NCBI GenBank assembly: GCA_016926235.1
Contig: JAFGOZ010000456.1
Span: forward strand, 1-59,907
Length of the DNA stretch: 59,907 nucleotides
Direction: 5' to 3'
Origin: Bacteroidales bacterium
Lineage (GTDB): Bacteria; Bacteroidota; Bacteroidia; Bacteroidales; UBA10428
In this document: positions 1 through 8,995 of the stretch, in pieces
Layout of the letters: each line of letters starts with the position of its first letter
Numbering within the stretch: the first letter of the stretch is position 1
Made by a program: the position numbers and the translations under genes
Notes under the pieces: model-generated
Databases searched by the model: none
What the model saw: the letters and a program-made list of their open reading frames with translations, nothing else
What the model was told of the DNA's origin: nothing

Positions 1-82
1 ACACCGGCCTTATCAGGGAGCACTGCGCAAAAATACTCACGTTAGCTCGAAAATTCAACTGTTTTCTGGGACGGTAGGGTGA

Positions 83-1234
83 TTGCGTATAACAGCTGAT
101 CGGAAGTCGAAGTATATATATTTTAATGTATATATCTTTCCTGATCAATGGGATGAAGCAAATCAGAAAGTCCGGAAGAACCATACAAATGCCTCACAAA
201 TCAATACGTTGATTAAAAACAAATTGGCGGAAGCTCAACTCATTTATTTAGATCAGGAAATCCGAAAGAAACTTACCACTTCAACGGAACTTAAAAATCT
301 GATTAAACGGAAAAGAAATGGAATTACTTTTTTTAAATATGCACAGGAATACCTTAACGATCTTTATGGTTCAGGAAAAATTAAAGTATACAAATCTGAT
401 AAATCAAGGATCGAGAATTTCAAAAAGTTCATGAATAATAATGATCCGTTTTTTGAGGATATTTCCACAGAAGTATTGAAGCAATTTGTAAACTATCTGA
501 AAGGTAAAAAAAGTTTAAAACCTCGGAGTATTATCAATCATCTGATTCTTATACGAACACTTTACAATAAAGCCATCAGCGATAGTATAGTGGAGCAAAA
601 CTATTATCCTTATGGTCGGGGTAAACTTACTATACGAATTCCTGATAGCCAGAAAATAGGATTGGATGAAGTAGAGATAAAAAAAATTGAAAAACTTGGA
701 CTTCAGGAAAAGTCAATGCTTTGGCATACACGGAATGTATTTTTATTATCCTTCAATTTTGCCGGTATGCGCATTGGTGACTTGCTGCGGCTTAAATGGG
801 GCGATTTTAGGGATGGGAGACTTTTCTATGTAATGGGCAAGAATAACAAACCCGGAAGCATTAAAATCAATTTTAAAGCAACAGAAATTCTGGAACGCTA
901 TAAGCCTGAAAATCCTGATCCAAAAGACTATGTATTCCCTGAATTAAAACAAGCCAACCAAAAAGATCCGGTGGATATGGAACGAAAAGTTAACAATGCA
1001 ACTAAAAATTTCAACAAATCTTTAAAGACTATTGCCAAATTGGCTGGAATCAACAAAAACCTTTTTAACCACATCGCTAGGCATTCTTTCGGTTATATTG
1101 CCGGAGATAAAATTCCTATTCATATCCTTCAAAATCTATATCGGCATTCCTCCATTATTACAACAGCGAATTATCAGCAAAGTTTTACGAATAAAGAGAT
1201 TGATAATGCGATTGATAAAGTGTTGGATTTTTAG
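83..1234 (+). pseudogene. Tyrosine recombinase/integrase, 5'-truncated, catalytic domain complete
   Basis: Site-specific recombinase of the phage-integrase family in its Bacteroidetes form. The catalytic residues are all visible: R230 (in AGMRIGDLLRLKW), K253 in the beta-hairpin, H330-x-x-R333, H355 and the nucleophile Y364 (TTANYQQSF). Residues ~80-165 form the SAM-like core-binding domain. The protein opens directly inside the arm-binding motif (RITADRKSKYIY..DQWDE). Family members usually have about 20-25 more residues before this, and here an in-frame TGA at 80-82 sits immediately before the TTG used as start. The upstream bases in the same frame do not resemble an integrase. I infer that the 5' end was lost at a rearrangement junction, so the arm domain is damaged. 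It may still be expressed from the TTG, but activity is doubtful. Confidence 0.8.
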
Positions 1235-1519
1235 GCAATCCAAAATCTTAATAAATTTCAATAATGGGGTTACAATAAGTTCATAGATTTTGGCAAATGT
1301 TTAATCAGCCTTTACAATCATAAAATATTTTACTTAAGTATTGTTGAATGCATTAAGAAAATTAAATGAAAGCAAATCTCCTCTTATTTTTATTTCACTT
1401 AGCATTTTTTTTGATAGAATCATACAATTAATTACAAAACAATACATACGTTTCATTTATTCTTTATTAAAAAGAAACATTTAACAACTTCATTCAATTT
1501 GCATTTAGTATCATTGCTT
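1235..1519. other. AT-rich gap between convergent genes
   Basis: The 285 bases between the integrase and the convergent DUF5054 gene hold no recognisable gene, RNA or strong hairpin. They are simply AT-rich. Confidence 0.5.
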
Positions 1520-3955
1520 TTATTCTATTTCATTCAACCTCTTAAATGTAAAACGATCTTCCCTAGTTTTAGGATTTAACATTACACATGGGGGGAGATT
1601 ATACGTTCGGGTAATTTGAAAAGCCTCTTTCGAGGTTATTTGTCCGTCTTTCCAAATCAGATCGAAGTGAAACTGCATATCGCCCGGGCAATCGTGCTGA
1701 AAATTTACTTCCCACATATTGTTGTATACCATGGCAAGTATTTTATTAATATTGTCTGGTGGTGATTGCTGTTTTGATGCCAACTGAGGTGCAGAGAATG
1801 ATACCAGTGTTGCATCGCGGCTTGACCACAGCCAGCTTCCGGTTTGAGCCGCATAATTCACCCAGCCATCGATAGTAAAGAAATCGGTACAGGTGCCGGA
1901 TATCTGATCGATATATGGTCGGAATTCCTCTCCTCCGCTACTTGCAATAGGAAATGCATCTTCATCAGGCATAGGGAACTCGATATAAAATATCTCAGGA
2001 TTGGACGATGAATACCGATAAAACTCAATATCAAGGGAAACTCTCGGTTCATTTTTCCAGATTTCCAATGTTCGGGTGCCTTGTTTCAGTCTTGGATGGT
2101 AAAAACGTTGTGTGTAAATAATGCTGAAAGGTGTTTCTTTTTTTTGGACATTTTCATTTACGGTGGCAACTATTTGTTTTGTTGAATGTGATACCTTTTC
2201 CATTCTTTTCAGGCTGTCCTTTTCATTCCATATTTCGGGTTCAATACTTCGTCCAACTGTTGACTCCAGGGAAAAAAATTTCCCTGTTTCGCTGGTAAAA
2301 AGAGCTTGGTGCATTCCTTCCCATTGAACTGAATGAGGCCATCCATTTTCATCAACTTTAAGCTCCGGTCCCGGCAGGTTGTTTTCAACCAAAATAGAAT
2401 CCTCAGATAAAAGAAATCGTTTATACGAATTTGCTTTTAATTTATTAACCCAGAACTTAACTTTCTGATTGTCTGTAAAAATATTATTTGATTGGTCTGA
2501 GTCGGGTTCTTTCACAGATTTATAATCAACTTCCCGAAAACTTATCTTGTCCAGATCAATCCATCCGGTATACTCAGTATCCCCGGTATTAACCACGTAA
2601 AGTCCTTCCAGCTGGTTGGTAATAAGTTTTCGCATTCTTTGTGCTACCAACCATTTTGCCTGTTCATACGGACGATAGGCATAAATATTTTTTTCGACTA
2701 AATGCCCCTGGTTAAAAAAACCATACGGATTTGAGGTAGCCTCATTGGCAGCAAAAGTATGCTCATAGAACCTGCAAAGCAAACAATCAATTTCTTTTAC
2801 TTTATTCAATACGTTTTCATCGTTTCCTCCCCAAACAGGAGATAAAGCAGCCTCCACATAATTGCCGGCATGCCTTGAGGCTGCCAATTCCCGAGGCGAT
2901 GAAGCACCTCCGAAAGCCCACCAGTCTGGCCATTCTCCTTTAGCAATAGGGAGATTTTTCCCTACTCTCTTTTCGATTCGGGCCATTGCTTCCGATGCCG
3001 TTGTTAGCCTTAGTTTTGGGACCAGGTTTAGTTCGTTCCATTTTTTTATAAAATCTGTCAAAGGTGGGAAAGGTCCGTCGTTATCAATCCTCCATTGATT
3101 TGTGATTGAGACAGTAATAAAATCATAATTATAACCTTCCTCCTTCATTTTTTTTATCTTTTCCAGCAATATCGAATGGGTTTTACGAACAGACGCTTCA
3201 TCAGCCTGAAGGATGTCACCGATTCTCGGTGTCCGGAATTGTGTATTACTGGCATTGCTCTGGACATGCCGCCAGTCTCTTTCAGTAAGAAGGTTGTATC
3301 CAAACCAATAGGGAAACGATTGCCATACCAATATCTTTCTTCCATCCGGCATCTGCCACCAAAAACCTGATGGTTGAGGGAAAGGTGCACCACCCCAGTA
3401 TGTGTTAATGCCGTTCCAAATGTATTTCACTCCTTTATCCAGAAGCCGGGTTGCTGCAGCTCTTGAAAAACCATTGACATCATGCTGGATACCAATAGCA
3501 GGTTTAAATTCTTGCCACAATTCATTGGGAATCCAGTTTAAAGCAAGGTCCCACTGCCTGGCATTTAAAAAGGGATGAACATTAAAAGGCAAGGCAGAAA
3601 TATCTATTTGTCCGTTATTGATCAGGTTTTCCAATTCCAACCTTCTTTCAGGTGATGCTTTTACCCACCATTTATAAACCACGTCAAGAGCTTCGGCTGT
3701 CCAGTAAAACCTCTCGTCTTCAGGCAGATTGCTGGTTGCACTCGCTGCATCAATAGCAATATCCAGGAATTTTTGTTGAAGCTCTTCAACAATATATGGA
3801 TGGTCAGTGTAACCGTAATCGGTATGCGTACAATGAATGATGTCAATGTATTCAATTCCCGAAGTTCCATTAGAGTTTATAACTTTTTGTGCATTTGTAG
3901 CTATTCCTGAAGCAATAAACAGTAATAATGAATAAAATATGATATTATTTATCAT
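1520..3955 (-). CDS. Secreted GH38-like glycosidase (DUF5054 type)
   Basis: An 811-residue exported protein with a signal peptide (residues 1-23, ending in NAQ). The N-terminal half resembles the alpha-mannosidase (GH38) catalytic barrel. An H-x-D zinc motif lies at CTHTDYGYTDHP (about residues 42-53), and IQHDVNGFS (about 157-165) matches the region that carries the second metal/nucleophile Asp in GH38. The overall pattern fits the Bacteroidota DUF5054 family, whose substrate I do not know. The C-terminal half is beta-rich, as in GH38-like enzymes. It is the last gene of the long minus-strand array, 116 nt after the HExxH protein. A decayed copy of its 5' end lies at 27734-27955. Assignment to the GH38 fold is fairly secure; the sugar specificity is not. 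Confidence 0.65.
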   Translation of the reverse strand: MINNIIFYSLLLFIASGIATNAQKVINSNGTSGIEYIDIIHCTHTDYGYTDHPYIVEELQQKFLDIAIDAASATSNLPEDERFYWTAEALDVVYKWWVKASPERRLELENLINNGQIDISALPFNVHPFLNARQWDLALNWIPNELWQEFKPAIGIQHDVNGFSRAAATRLLDKGVKYIWNGINTYWGGAPFPQPSGFWWQMPDGRKILVWQSFPYWFGYNLLTERDWRHVQSNASNTQFRTPRIGDILQADEASVRKTHSILLEKIKKMKEEGYNYDFITVSITNQWRIDNDGPFPPLTDFIKKWNELNLVPKLRLTTASEAMARIEKRVGKNLPIAKGEWPDWWAFGGASSPRELAASRHAGNYVEAALSPVWGGNDENVLNKVKEIDCLLCRFYEHTFAANEATSNPYGFFNQGHLVEKNIYAYRPYEQAKWLVAQRMRKLITNQLEGLYVVNTGDTEYTGWIDLDKISFREVDYKSVKEPDSDQSNNIFTDNQKVKFWVNKLKANSYKRFLLSEDSILVENNLPGPELKVDENGWPHSVQWEGMHQALFTSETGKFFSLESTVGRSIEPEIWNEKDSLKRMEKVSHSTKQIVATVNENVQKKETPFSIIYTQRFYHPRLKQGTRTLEIWKNEPRVSLDIEFYRYSSSNPEIFYIEFPMPDEDAFPIASSGGEEFRPYIDQISGTCTDFFTIDGWVNYAAQTGSWLWSSRDATLVSFSAPQLASKQQSPPDNINKILAMVYNNMWEVNFQHDCPGDMQFHFDLIWKDGQITSKEAFQITRTYNLPPCVMLNPKTREDRFTFKRLNEIE

Positions 3956-4071
3956 TTTAGTTAAATTTTTATTTGAAAAAAGCTACTTCTTTATCCAGAG
4001 AATACTCTTTCATGGGTATCAGGACTTACACAGCCCAGGATAGTAGTCTAAGGGAAAGCAATAATTTCAGG

Positions 4072-6897
4072 TTACCGGATCACACTTACTTTGATCTTCG
4101 CCGGCTTGCTGCACCGGATGCCATCCAGTACCCAAAATCTATATTCGAGCTCACCAGGTTCATCGGGTGCCCTGACCTTAGCTACTGCTGATTGGGAAAG
4201 AGCATTGGTTAACCATACACCATCGGTACCCCAACGGTATATTAGCGGCTGCTCCTCAGGATCATAACTGCGGGAACCATCTATTTCGAAATTCTCACCG
4301 CATTTTACTTTCAGTCTTTTGGGTGCAACTGCCACAGGTTGCTTATTGATATATTGAATTTCTTTCGGAACCGGCTTATGGATTATTTCCGTTGGAATCT
4401 TCGGACTCAACAAACTGGTGCGTATTGTGTATTTTCCGCAAACCATATTACCGGAAAGAAATTCCGTATTGAACTGGGTCAGATCCATAAAGTAGTATTC
4501 GGACTGATCCCCGGCATTTATCCTGATGAGAAGAAGCCCTTCCACGCTCCAGACATTAGGCGTAAATGCTGTTCCGCTGGTTTTTGTACCAAACGGGTTC
4601 CATACTTCCACTGCCCCGTCCACTGTATCAGTCTCAGGATCATCCCAGTCATCATCAGTTATCCCCGGGAAGATAAATCTTCCTTCACCATCTGTCTGAC
4701 CAGTAAATTTCGGACGATCAGCAAAATATTTTTCTCCACTGTCTTCAACAGGAGCCTGCGAAACATGATAGACATAAACAGCCGCATTAATTAACGGCTG
4801 GTCATAGGCATCTTTGATCAGCAGCCAATTTGCCCTGGTAGGGATTAACATACCCTGGGTACCCCAGAACCGGTCCTGACGATATCCTTTGTAGTACATA
4901 ACATGACCGGCTTGTGACGGATGCAGCCATAGCTGACATCCATCCATCAGGGAAGGATAACCCACATAGCAAGGTATATTTATCCCTCCTGATGCCTGCA
5001 AGGTATTATCTCCGATTACCACAGGCATTACAGCAGTGCCTGCCACATAATTACCGCTATTATCCGTAATAAATACATTATTGCTCTTTACTGGATATCC
5101 GTAAAGGTCCGGCTGACTTAGAATTGTGTGTCCGAATTCATGAATTATGGCACAATCGATTGACATTAGGTCAATAGGTTCATTAACAGGAAAGCCTCCG
5201 TCATAATAAATCATTTTTTTATTGTACGGTTCCTCTTCCCATTCAACGCCAGTCAACTCTGTAAATGCATCAATCCGGTAAGTTTCTTCCACACCGTTGG
5301 GTCCGGTAGTTGGCCAAACAGCTTCATGGAGCATTACGTCCATACGTTGCTTTTCAGCTCTTAACCAGTCATAATAACTCAACGAACCCACATGGTTTAC
5401 CTTTTGTTCTGATAAACATGAGCGGAGAATATCACGTTTAAATCCTATCTGAATTGGCCTAGCATCGCACAGTTCGCTGATTGTATTGTTGACTTCACAA
5501 AGTTCATCGACTTTGTGGTCATAATCCAGCTCAAGTTTCATCCATGTTGAACGATTAGGGAAAGGATATTCGAATGACACCTCAGCTTCTTCTCCTATGT
5601 AAAGCGGCTGGTTAAATACTGATTCCATAACTTTTACCGGTTTTTCCGTTCGATCCAGGCGATAGTTCCTTATCGTATCAGGAAAAAGTGAAAGCCGGAT
5701 TCCTGTCCCCGGCTTTAACGGCTTATTTCCGAAATTTCCAAACCGTACATGAACTATTGTCGGTTCTCCCGGTTCAGGACGATTCTTTACGGCATTGTTC
5801 CTGTAAGATGGAGTGAGCTGCAAGCAAATAATCCCGACATCAGGCTTATCAGCAGAAATGACCGTAAGAGGGTAATGAACTTTCTGATTGTGAAATTCAG
5901 AGAATACCTTACACTGGCCGGGACGAAGAGCCTTAAGACGTCCATTACCATCGATTTTGGCAATTTTTGAATCACTGGTTGACCAACGAATCAGTGGTTT
6001 GGCATCAAAGTAGCCCCATTGGTCATAGCGCACTACATGTTCGATTACAGGTTCCCATATCCCCTGCTTACAAGCGAACAAACCAAACTGTTTTTCAAAT
6101 CCGGCTACAGCCCTCAAATCGGAGGGAACACGAGTCGGTTCCAAATCAATTTGCAAGGAATCGTAAGGTGCTGTCCGGAAGTAATCACGGTATACGCATG
6201 CTTTCATGCCATGATTTCCCTCAGCACTAAGGTCAGATCGTATGATCAGTTCATCGTAAACAACATTTCCTGAACCATCGCCCAAAGTGAGATTATCCGG
6301 TATTGCTAAAGGATCAAAAATACCATGTGGAGTTATAGGTCCGTCAACAGCTACTTTATCTATCCAAAGCGCCAGTCCTACTTGTTTTCCATTATTGCTT
6401 ACCCAGCCAACCGCAATATGATGCCATTCTCCCGATTTCCAGTTGTTTACGTTAGAACGTGCAACAGTCAGGCCTTCAGGGGTGGTAAGTTCTGCCCTAA
6501 GCATTCCAAGTTCAGATTTTTCGACAATCAATTGTCGCCCATTGACCTTGTTTGTGTGCCATAAATGGCGCTTTTTTTTGTCTGATCCACTCCACTGACA
6601 TTGAATCCAGACTTCAATCAGTCCTTCTGCCGGATTTAGATTCATGTTTGTCAGTGTAACTGGCCCGAGAGGCCGGATTCCTGTTCCTAGAGTTCCTGAA
6701 ACAAGAGATACCGACGGACTAGCAGAAAGTTTGGATGGCGTAACAGGAAACTGAGCATCAGTGAAGTATGCAGTTTGTATGGTATACTTTGTATTTATGC
6801 TACGGCTTCCGGAAAATAAGCATACAAGAATCATTAGTGCTGTAAAGATTAAGCTTTTTGAAGAAGTAAAATATCGCATAATTCTATGATTTACCAT
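4072..6897 (-). CDS. Large secreted multidomain protein with HEFGH metallopeptidase motif
   Basis: A 941-residue exported protein; the more typical start is Met7 (6879), which leads straight into the signal peptide. Visible order: a concanavalin/LamG-like module (~85-225, with WHHIAVGWVSNNGKQVGLALWID), a Big2-like Ig segment (~300-346, STSDSKIAKIDGNGRLKALRPG), a CARDB-like Ig segment (~355-475), a central region with HEFGH at 586-590 followed by D597 (H-E-x-x-H plus possible third zinc ligand), and a C-terminal PKD-like domain (~855-941, DGSRSYDPEEQPLIYRWG). This suggests a zinc peptidase carried on adhesion modules, perhaps acting on glycoprotein linked to the target glycan. It lies between a GH172 enzyme (17 nt upstream) and the GH38-like gene. 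I cannot name a MEROPS family, and the metallopeptidase activity is inferred from the motif alone. Confidence 0.55.
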   Translation of the reverse strand: MVNHRIMRYFTSSKSLIFTALMILVCLFSGSRSINTKYTIQTAYFTDAQFPVTPSKLSASPSVSLVSGTLGTGIRPLGPVTLTNMNLNPAEGLIEVWIQCQWSGSDKKKRHLWHTNKVNGRQLIVEKSELGMLRAELTTPEGLTVARSNVNNWKSGEWHHIAVGWVSNNGKQVGLALWIDKVAVDGPITPHGIFDPLAIPDNLTLGDGSGNVVYDELIIRSDLSAEGNHGMKACVYRDYFRTAPYDSLQIDLEPTRVPSDLRAVAGFEKQFGLFACKQGIWEPVIEHVVRYDQWGYFDAKPLIRWSTSDSKIAKIDGNGRLKALRPGQCKVFSEFHNQKVHYPLTVISADKPDVGIICLQLTPSYRNNAVKNRPEPGEPTIVHVRFGNFGNKPLKPGTGIRLSLFPDTIRNYRLDRTEKPVKVMESVFNQPLYIGEEAEVSFEYPFPNRSTWMKLELDYDHKVDELCEVNNTISELCDARPIQIGFKRDILRSCLSEQKVNHVGSLSYYDWLRAEKQRMDVMLHEAVWPTTGPNGVEETYRIDAFTELTGVEWEEEPYNKKMIYYDGGFPVNEPIDLMSIDCAIIHEFGHTILSQPDLYGYPVKSNNVFITDNSGNYVAGTAVMPVVIGDNTLQASGGINIPCYVGYPSLMDGCQLWLHPSQAGHVMYYKGYRQDRFWGTQGMLIPTRANWLLIKDAYDQPLINAAVYVYHVSQAPVEDSGEKYFADRPKFTGQTDGEGRFIFPGITDDDWDDPETDTVDGAVEVWNPFGTKTSGTAFTPNVWSVEGLLLIRINAGDQSEYYFMDLTQFNTEFLSGNMVCGKYTIRTSLLSPKIPTEIIHKPVPKEIQYINKQPVAVAPKRLKVKCGENFEIDGSRSYDPEEQPLIYRWGTDGVWLTNALSQSAVAKVRAPDEPGELEYRFWVLDGIRCSKPAKIKVSVIR

Positions 6898-6914
6898 ATT
6901 TGAGAAAAAAATAG

Positions 6915-8975
6915 TTATCGGGTAAATAAAAGCTTATCTATTCCCACCAAATTTGCGGGATTAGCTCTTTTGTCTCCTTCTATCATGATTAAAGTCAAAG
7001 TATTGTACCCTCCATGTAAAACATGAGTACCCAGATTAATCTTCGAAGTAGTGATTCCGGACGATTGATATCCATGAAATATCCCGGCTTTCTTATTGTT
7101 AATCAGTATCCGTACGGATCCGTAGTCTTCAGCCTTAGTGAATATACCCCATATATTGCATGTAACTTTTTCAGGTATTCTAAATCGAAATTCTGCTGTA
7201 TCGCCTTTCCCGCCATATCTCCAGTTTACCTGGCCGTAATCTTCTCCTTCTGATGTTCTCAGATAAGCGGCATCAGCGTTCCCGCCCGTTGTTCTGACTA
7301 TCTGCATATATTCACCTTCAAGAATACCCCGATCGTCTACTGTAGGATTATAGAAATCATCTTTCGATTTTATTACAGGTTGTTTAACATTTTCTATGTC
7401 CGGCATTATATTCACATTATAAGGAAATTGAACATACCAATATGCAGTCATAGCATAATTAATGCAAGTTGAATACCAGTGCCACATTTCAATATTTGAA
7501 CTGATTGATGTAGTAAACGGGATGGCATCCAGTGAACGATGACGCATATTAATTGTCATCTCCGGTACAAAATTGCCAGCTCCTGTCGGCTGTGAAATAA
7601 AAGGATGCGAAAATGGTTCCGGATGTCCGAATGCATATCCGTAATAATCTTCGGAACCCGTTCCAATGTTTGATGGAAATGTTTCGCCATCAACAAATAT
7701 TTTCTCATCGCCTTCGCCCCACCACGTATTTGCCATATTAAAGAGAGTAACCTGATCGCCAACATAAAGTCCTTTTCCTTCGATATCAATATAATTGACA
7801 TCAAAAAACCAACCTTTTTCATTTCTCGTTTTAACACGATTGTATTCATGCCAGGAGGCGCCGAAATACATACTATTTGCTTTCCAGATATAATCCGTAA
7901 GACCAATATTCCCTTCCAACCGGATTGTATCATTCCCGTAATTAATAAACGCAAGTTTGCATTTTTCCCGGAATGGCATTACCCATACCGATTGCATATT
8001 CCCTTCTTTTGTTGTTTTATTAACCCATGTTTTGTGAGGAAACATTTTATAACCTGTTCCAAAAAACTCACCTACCGGCACCCAAACTGTTTGCTGCCCA
8101 TCGAATGCAACTGATAATACAGTTGAACGTAATGCCTGTTCTTTATTGCGACTTTTGAGGACAACGTTTAAATAAGAAATAGCTGCATCTTTTTCATTAA
8201 TCAGTAAAAGTAATGAATCACCAGGCAGAATTTCCTGATTAAACGTTTCTGTTATTTTTTCAGAAGAAAAATCTGCTAATAAAATTACTTTTGTTTGGTC
8301 AAATAACTGTTTTGCTTTTTGAAGCGCTTCTATTGTAAATGTTTCTATTTTTGTCTCTTTTTCGTATTCCCGGTAGCAAATATTGTAAAATACATCAGGC
8401 CAGAAATTGTTAGCTTGTTCCCTGAGCGAATCACATTCGTAAGTTATTTTACAATGTTTGGCAAAAGGAATTGGGACATACAAATTATGCCCTCGTTCAT
8501 TTAAAGGGGCCTCATCGGGTACTGCCTGGCTAAAAGGGGCTTCAGTAAGCATCTGTCCGCTGATTACATCAAAGGGATGCCCCTCTATTTCAGGTATTGA
8601 ATCATTATCCAAATAAATCCGCAGGATACCGTTCTCTGCCTTCCAAAAGGTCATCCACCAACGTACCACAGCGCCAGGTCCATCATGGTCAAACATCACA
8701 AATTCCCTGCGATTGTTACTGCTGTCAACCCTGATGAAATATGACATATCGCCATTGGCATACCAGCCTCTCTCACCAATAGCAGTTGTCTCTCTGTTAT
8801 AACTGCTCGCCTGTTTAAGTTGGTATTTCTTTTCGGGAAAATATGTGAGTTGTTCCCTATCAGACATTTCCTTCAATAAGGATTTAATTGTCACAGGGTT
8901 GCTGCAACTATAACAAAAAAACAAGACAGTAATAAAAATACATCCGTTTAAAAATTTTGGTTTTCTTTTGTACAT
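6915..8975 (-). CDS. GH172 (DUF2961) glycosidase, lipoprotein, copy A
   Basis: A 686-residue lipoprotein (lipobox ..FCYSC near residue 24). It belongs to DUF2961, now GH172, whose studied members cleave alpha-D-fructofuranosides or D-arabinofuranosides. The diagnostic core is present: DGPGAVVRWWMTFW, then WWGEGDEKIFVD and GTGSEDYYGY. The Glu of WWGE and the Glu of GTGSE are 21 residues apart, the spacing I recall for the catalytic pair of the Bifidobacterium enzyme, so activity is likely retained. A C-terminal beta-sandwich (~555-686, with GEYMQIVRTTGGNADAAYLR and FRFRIPEKVTCNIWG) is absent from the close paralogue at 28798. It sits 20 nt after the SIAE-type esterase, consistent with one operon. 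Confidence 0.88.
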   Translation of the reverse strand: MYKRKPKFLNGCIFITVLFFCYSCSNPVTIKSLLKEMSDREQLTYFPEKKYQLKQASSYNRETTAIGERGWYANGDMSYFIRVDSSNNRREFVMFDHDGPGAVVRWWMTFWKAENGILRIYLDNDSIPEIEGHPFDVISGQMLTEAPFSQAVPDEAPLNERGHNLYVPIPFAKHCKITYECDSLREQANNFWPDVFYNICYREYEKETKIETFTIEALQKAKQLFDQTKVILLADFSSEKITETFNQEILPGDSLLLLINEKDAAISYLNVVLKSRNKEQALRSTVLSVAFDGQQTVWVPVGEFFGTGYKMFPHKTWVNKTTKEGNMQSVWVMPFREKCKLAFINYGNDTIRLEGNIGLTDYIWKANSMYFGASWHEYNRVKTRNEKGWFFDVNYIDIEGKGLYVGDQVTLFNMANTWWGEGDEKIFVDGETFPSNIGTGSEDYYGYAFGHPEPFSHPFISQPTGAGNFVPEMTINMRHRSLDAIPFTTSISSNIEMWHWYSTCINYAMTAYWYVQFPYNVNIMPDIENVKQPVIKSKDDFYNPTVDDRGILEGEYMQIVRTTGGNADAAYLRTSEGEDYGQVNWRYGGKGDTAEFRFRIPEKVTCNIWGIFTKAEDYGSVRILINNKKAGIFHGYQSSGITTSKINLGTHVLHGGYNTLTLIMIEGDKRANPANLVGIDKLLFTR

Positions 8976-8995
8976 TTGGTATAGATTTAGAATTA

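Noticed and set aside
4339..4794. 151-codon plus-strand frame inside the HExxH protein gene
   Set aside because: It is fully antisense to a well-supported gene, with no family resemblance and no promoter or ribosome site.
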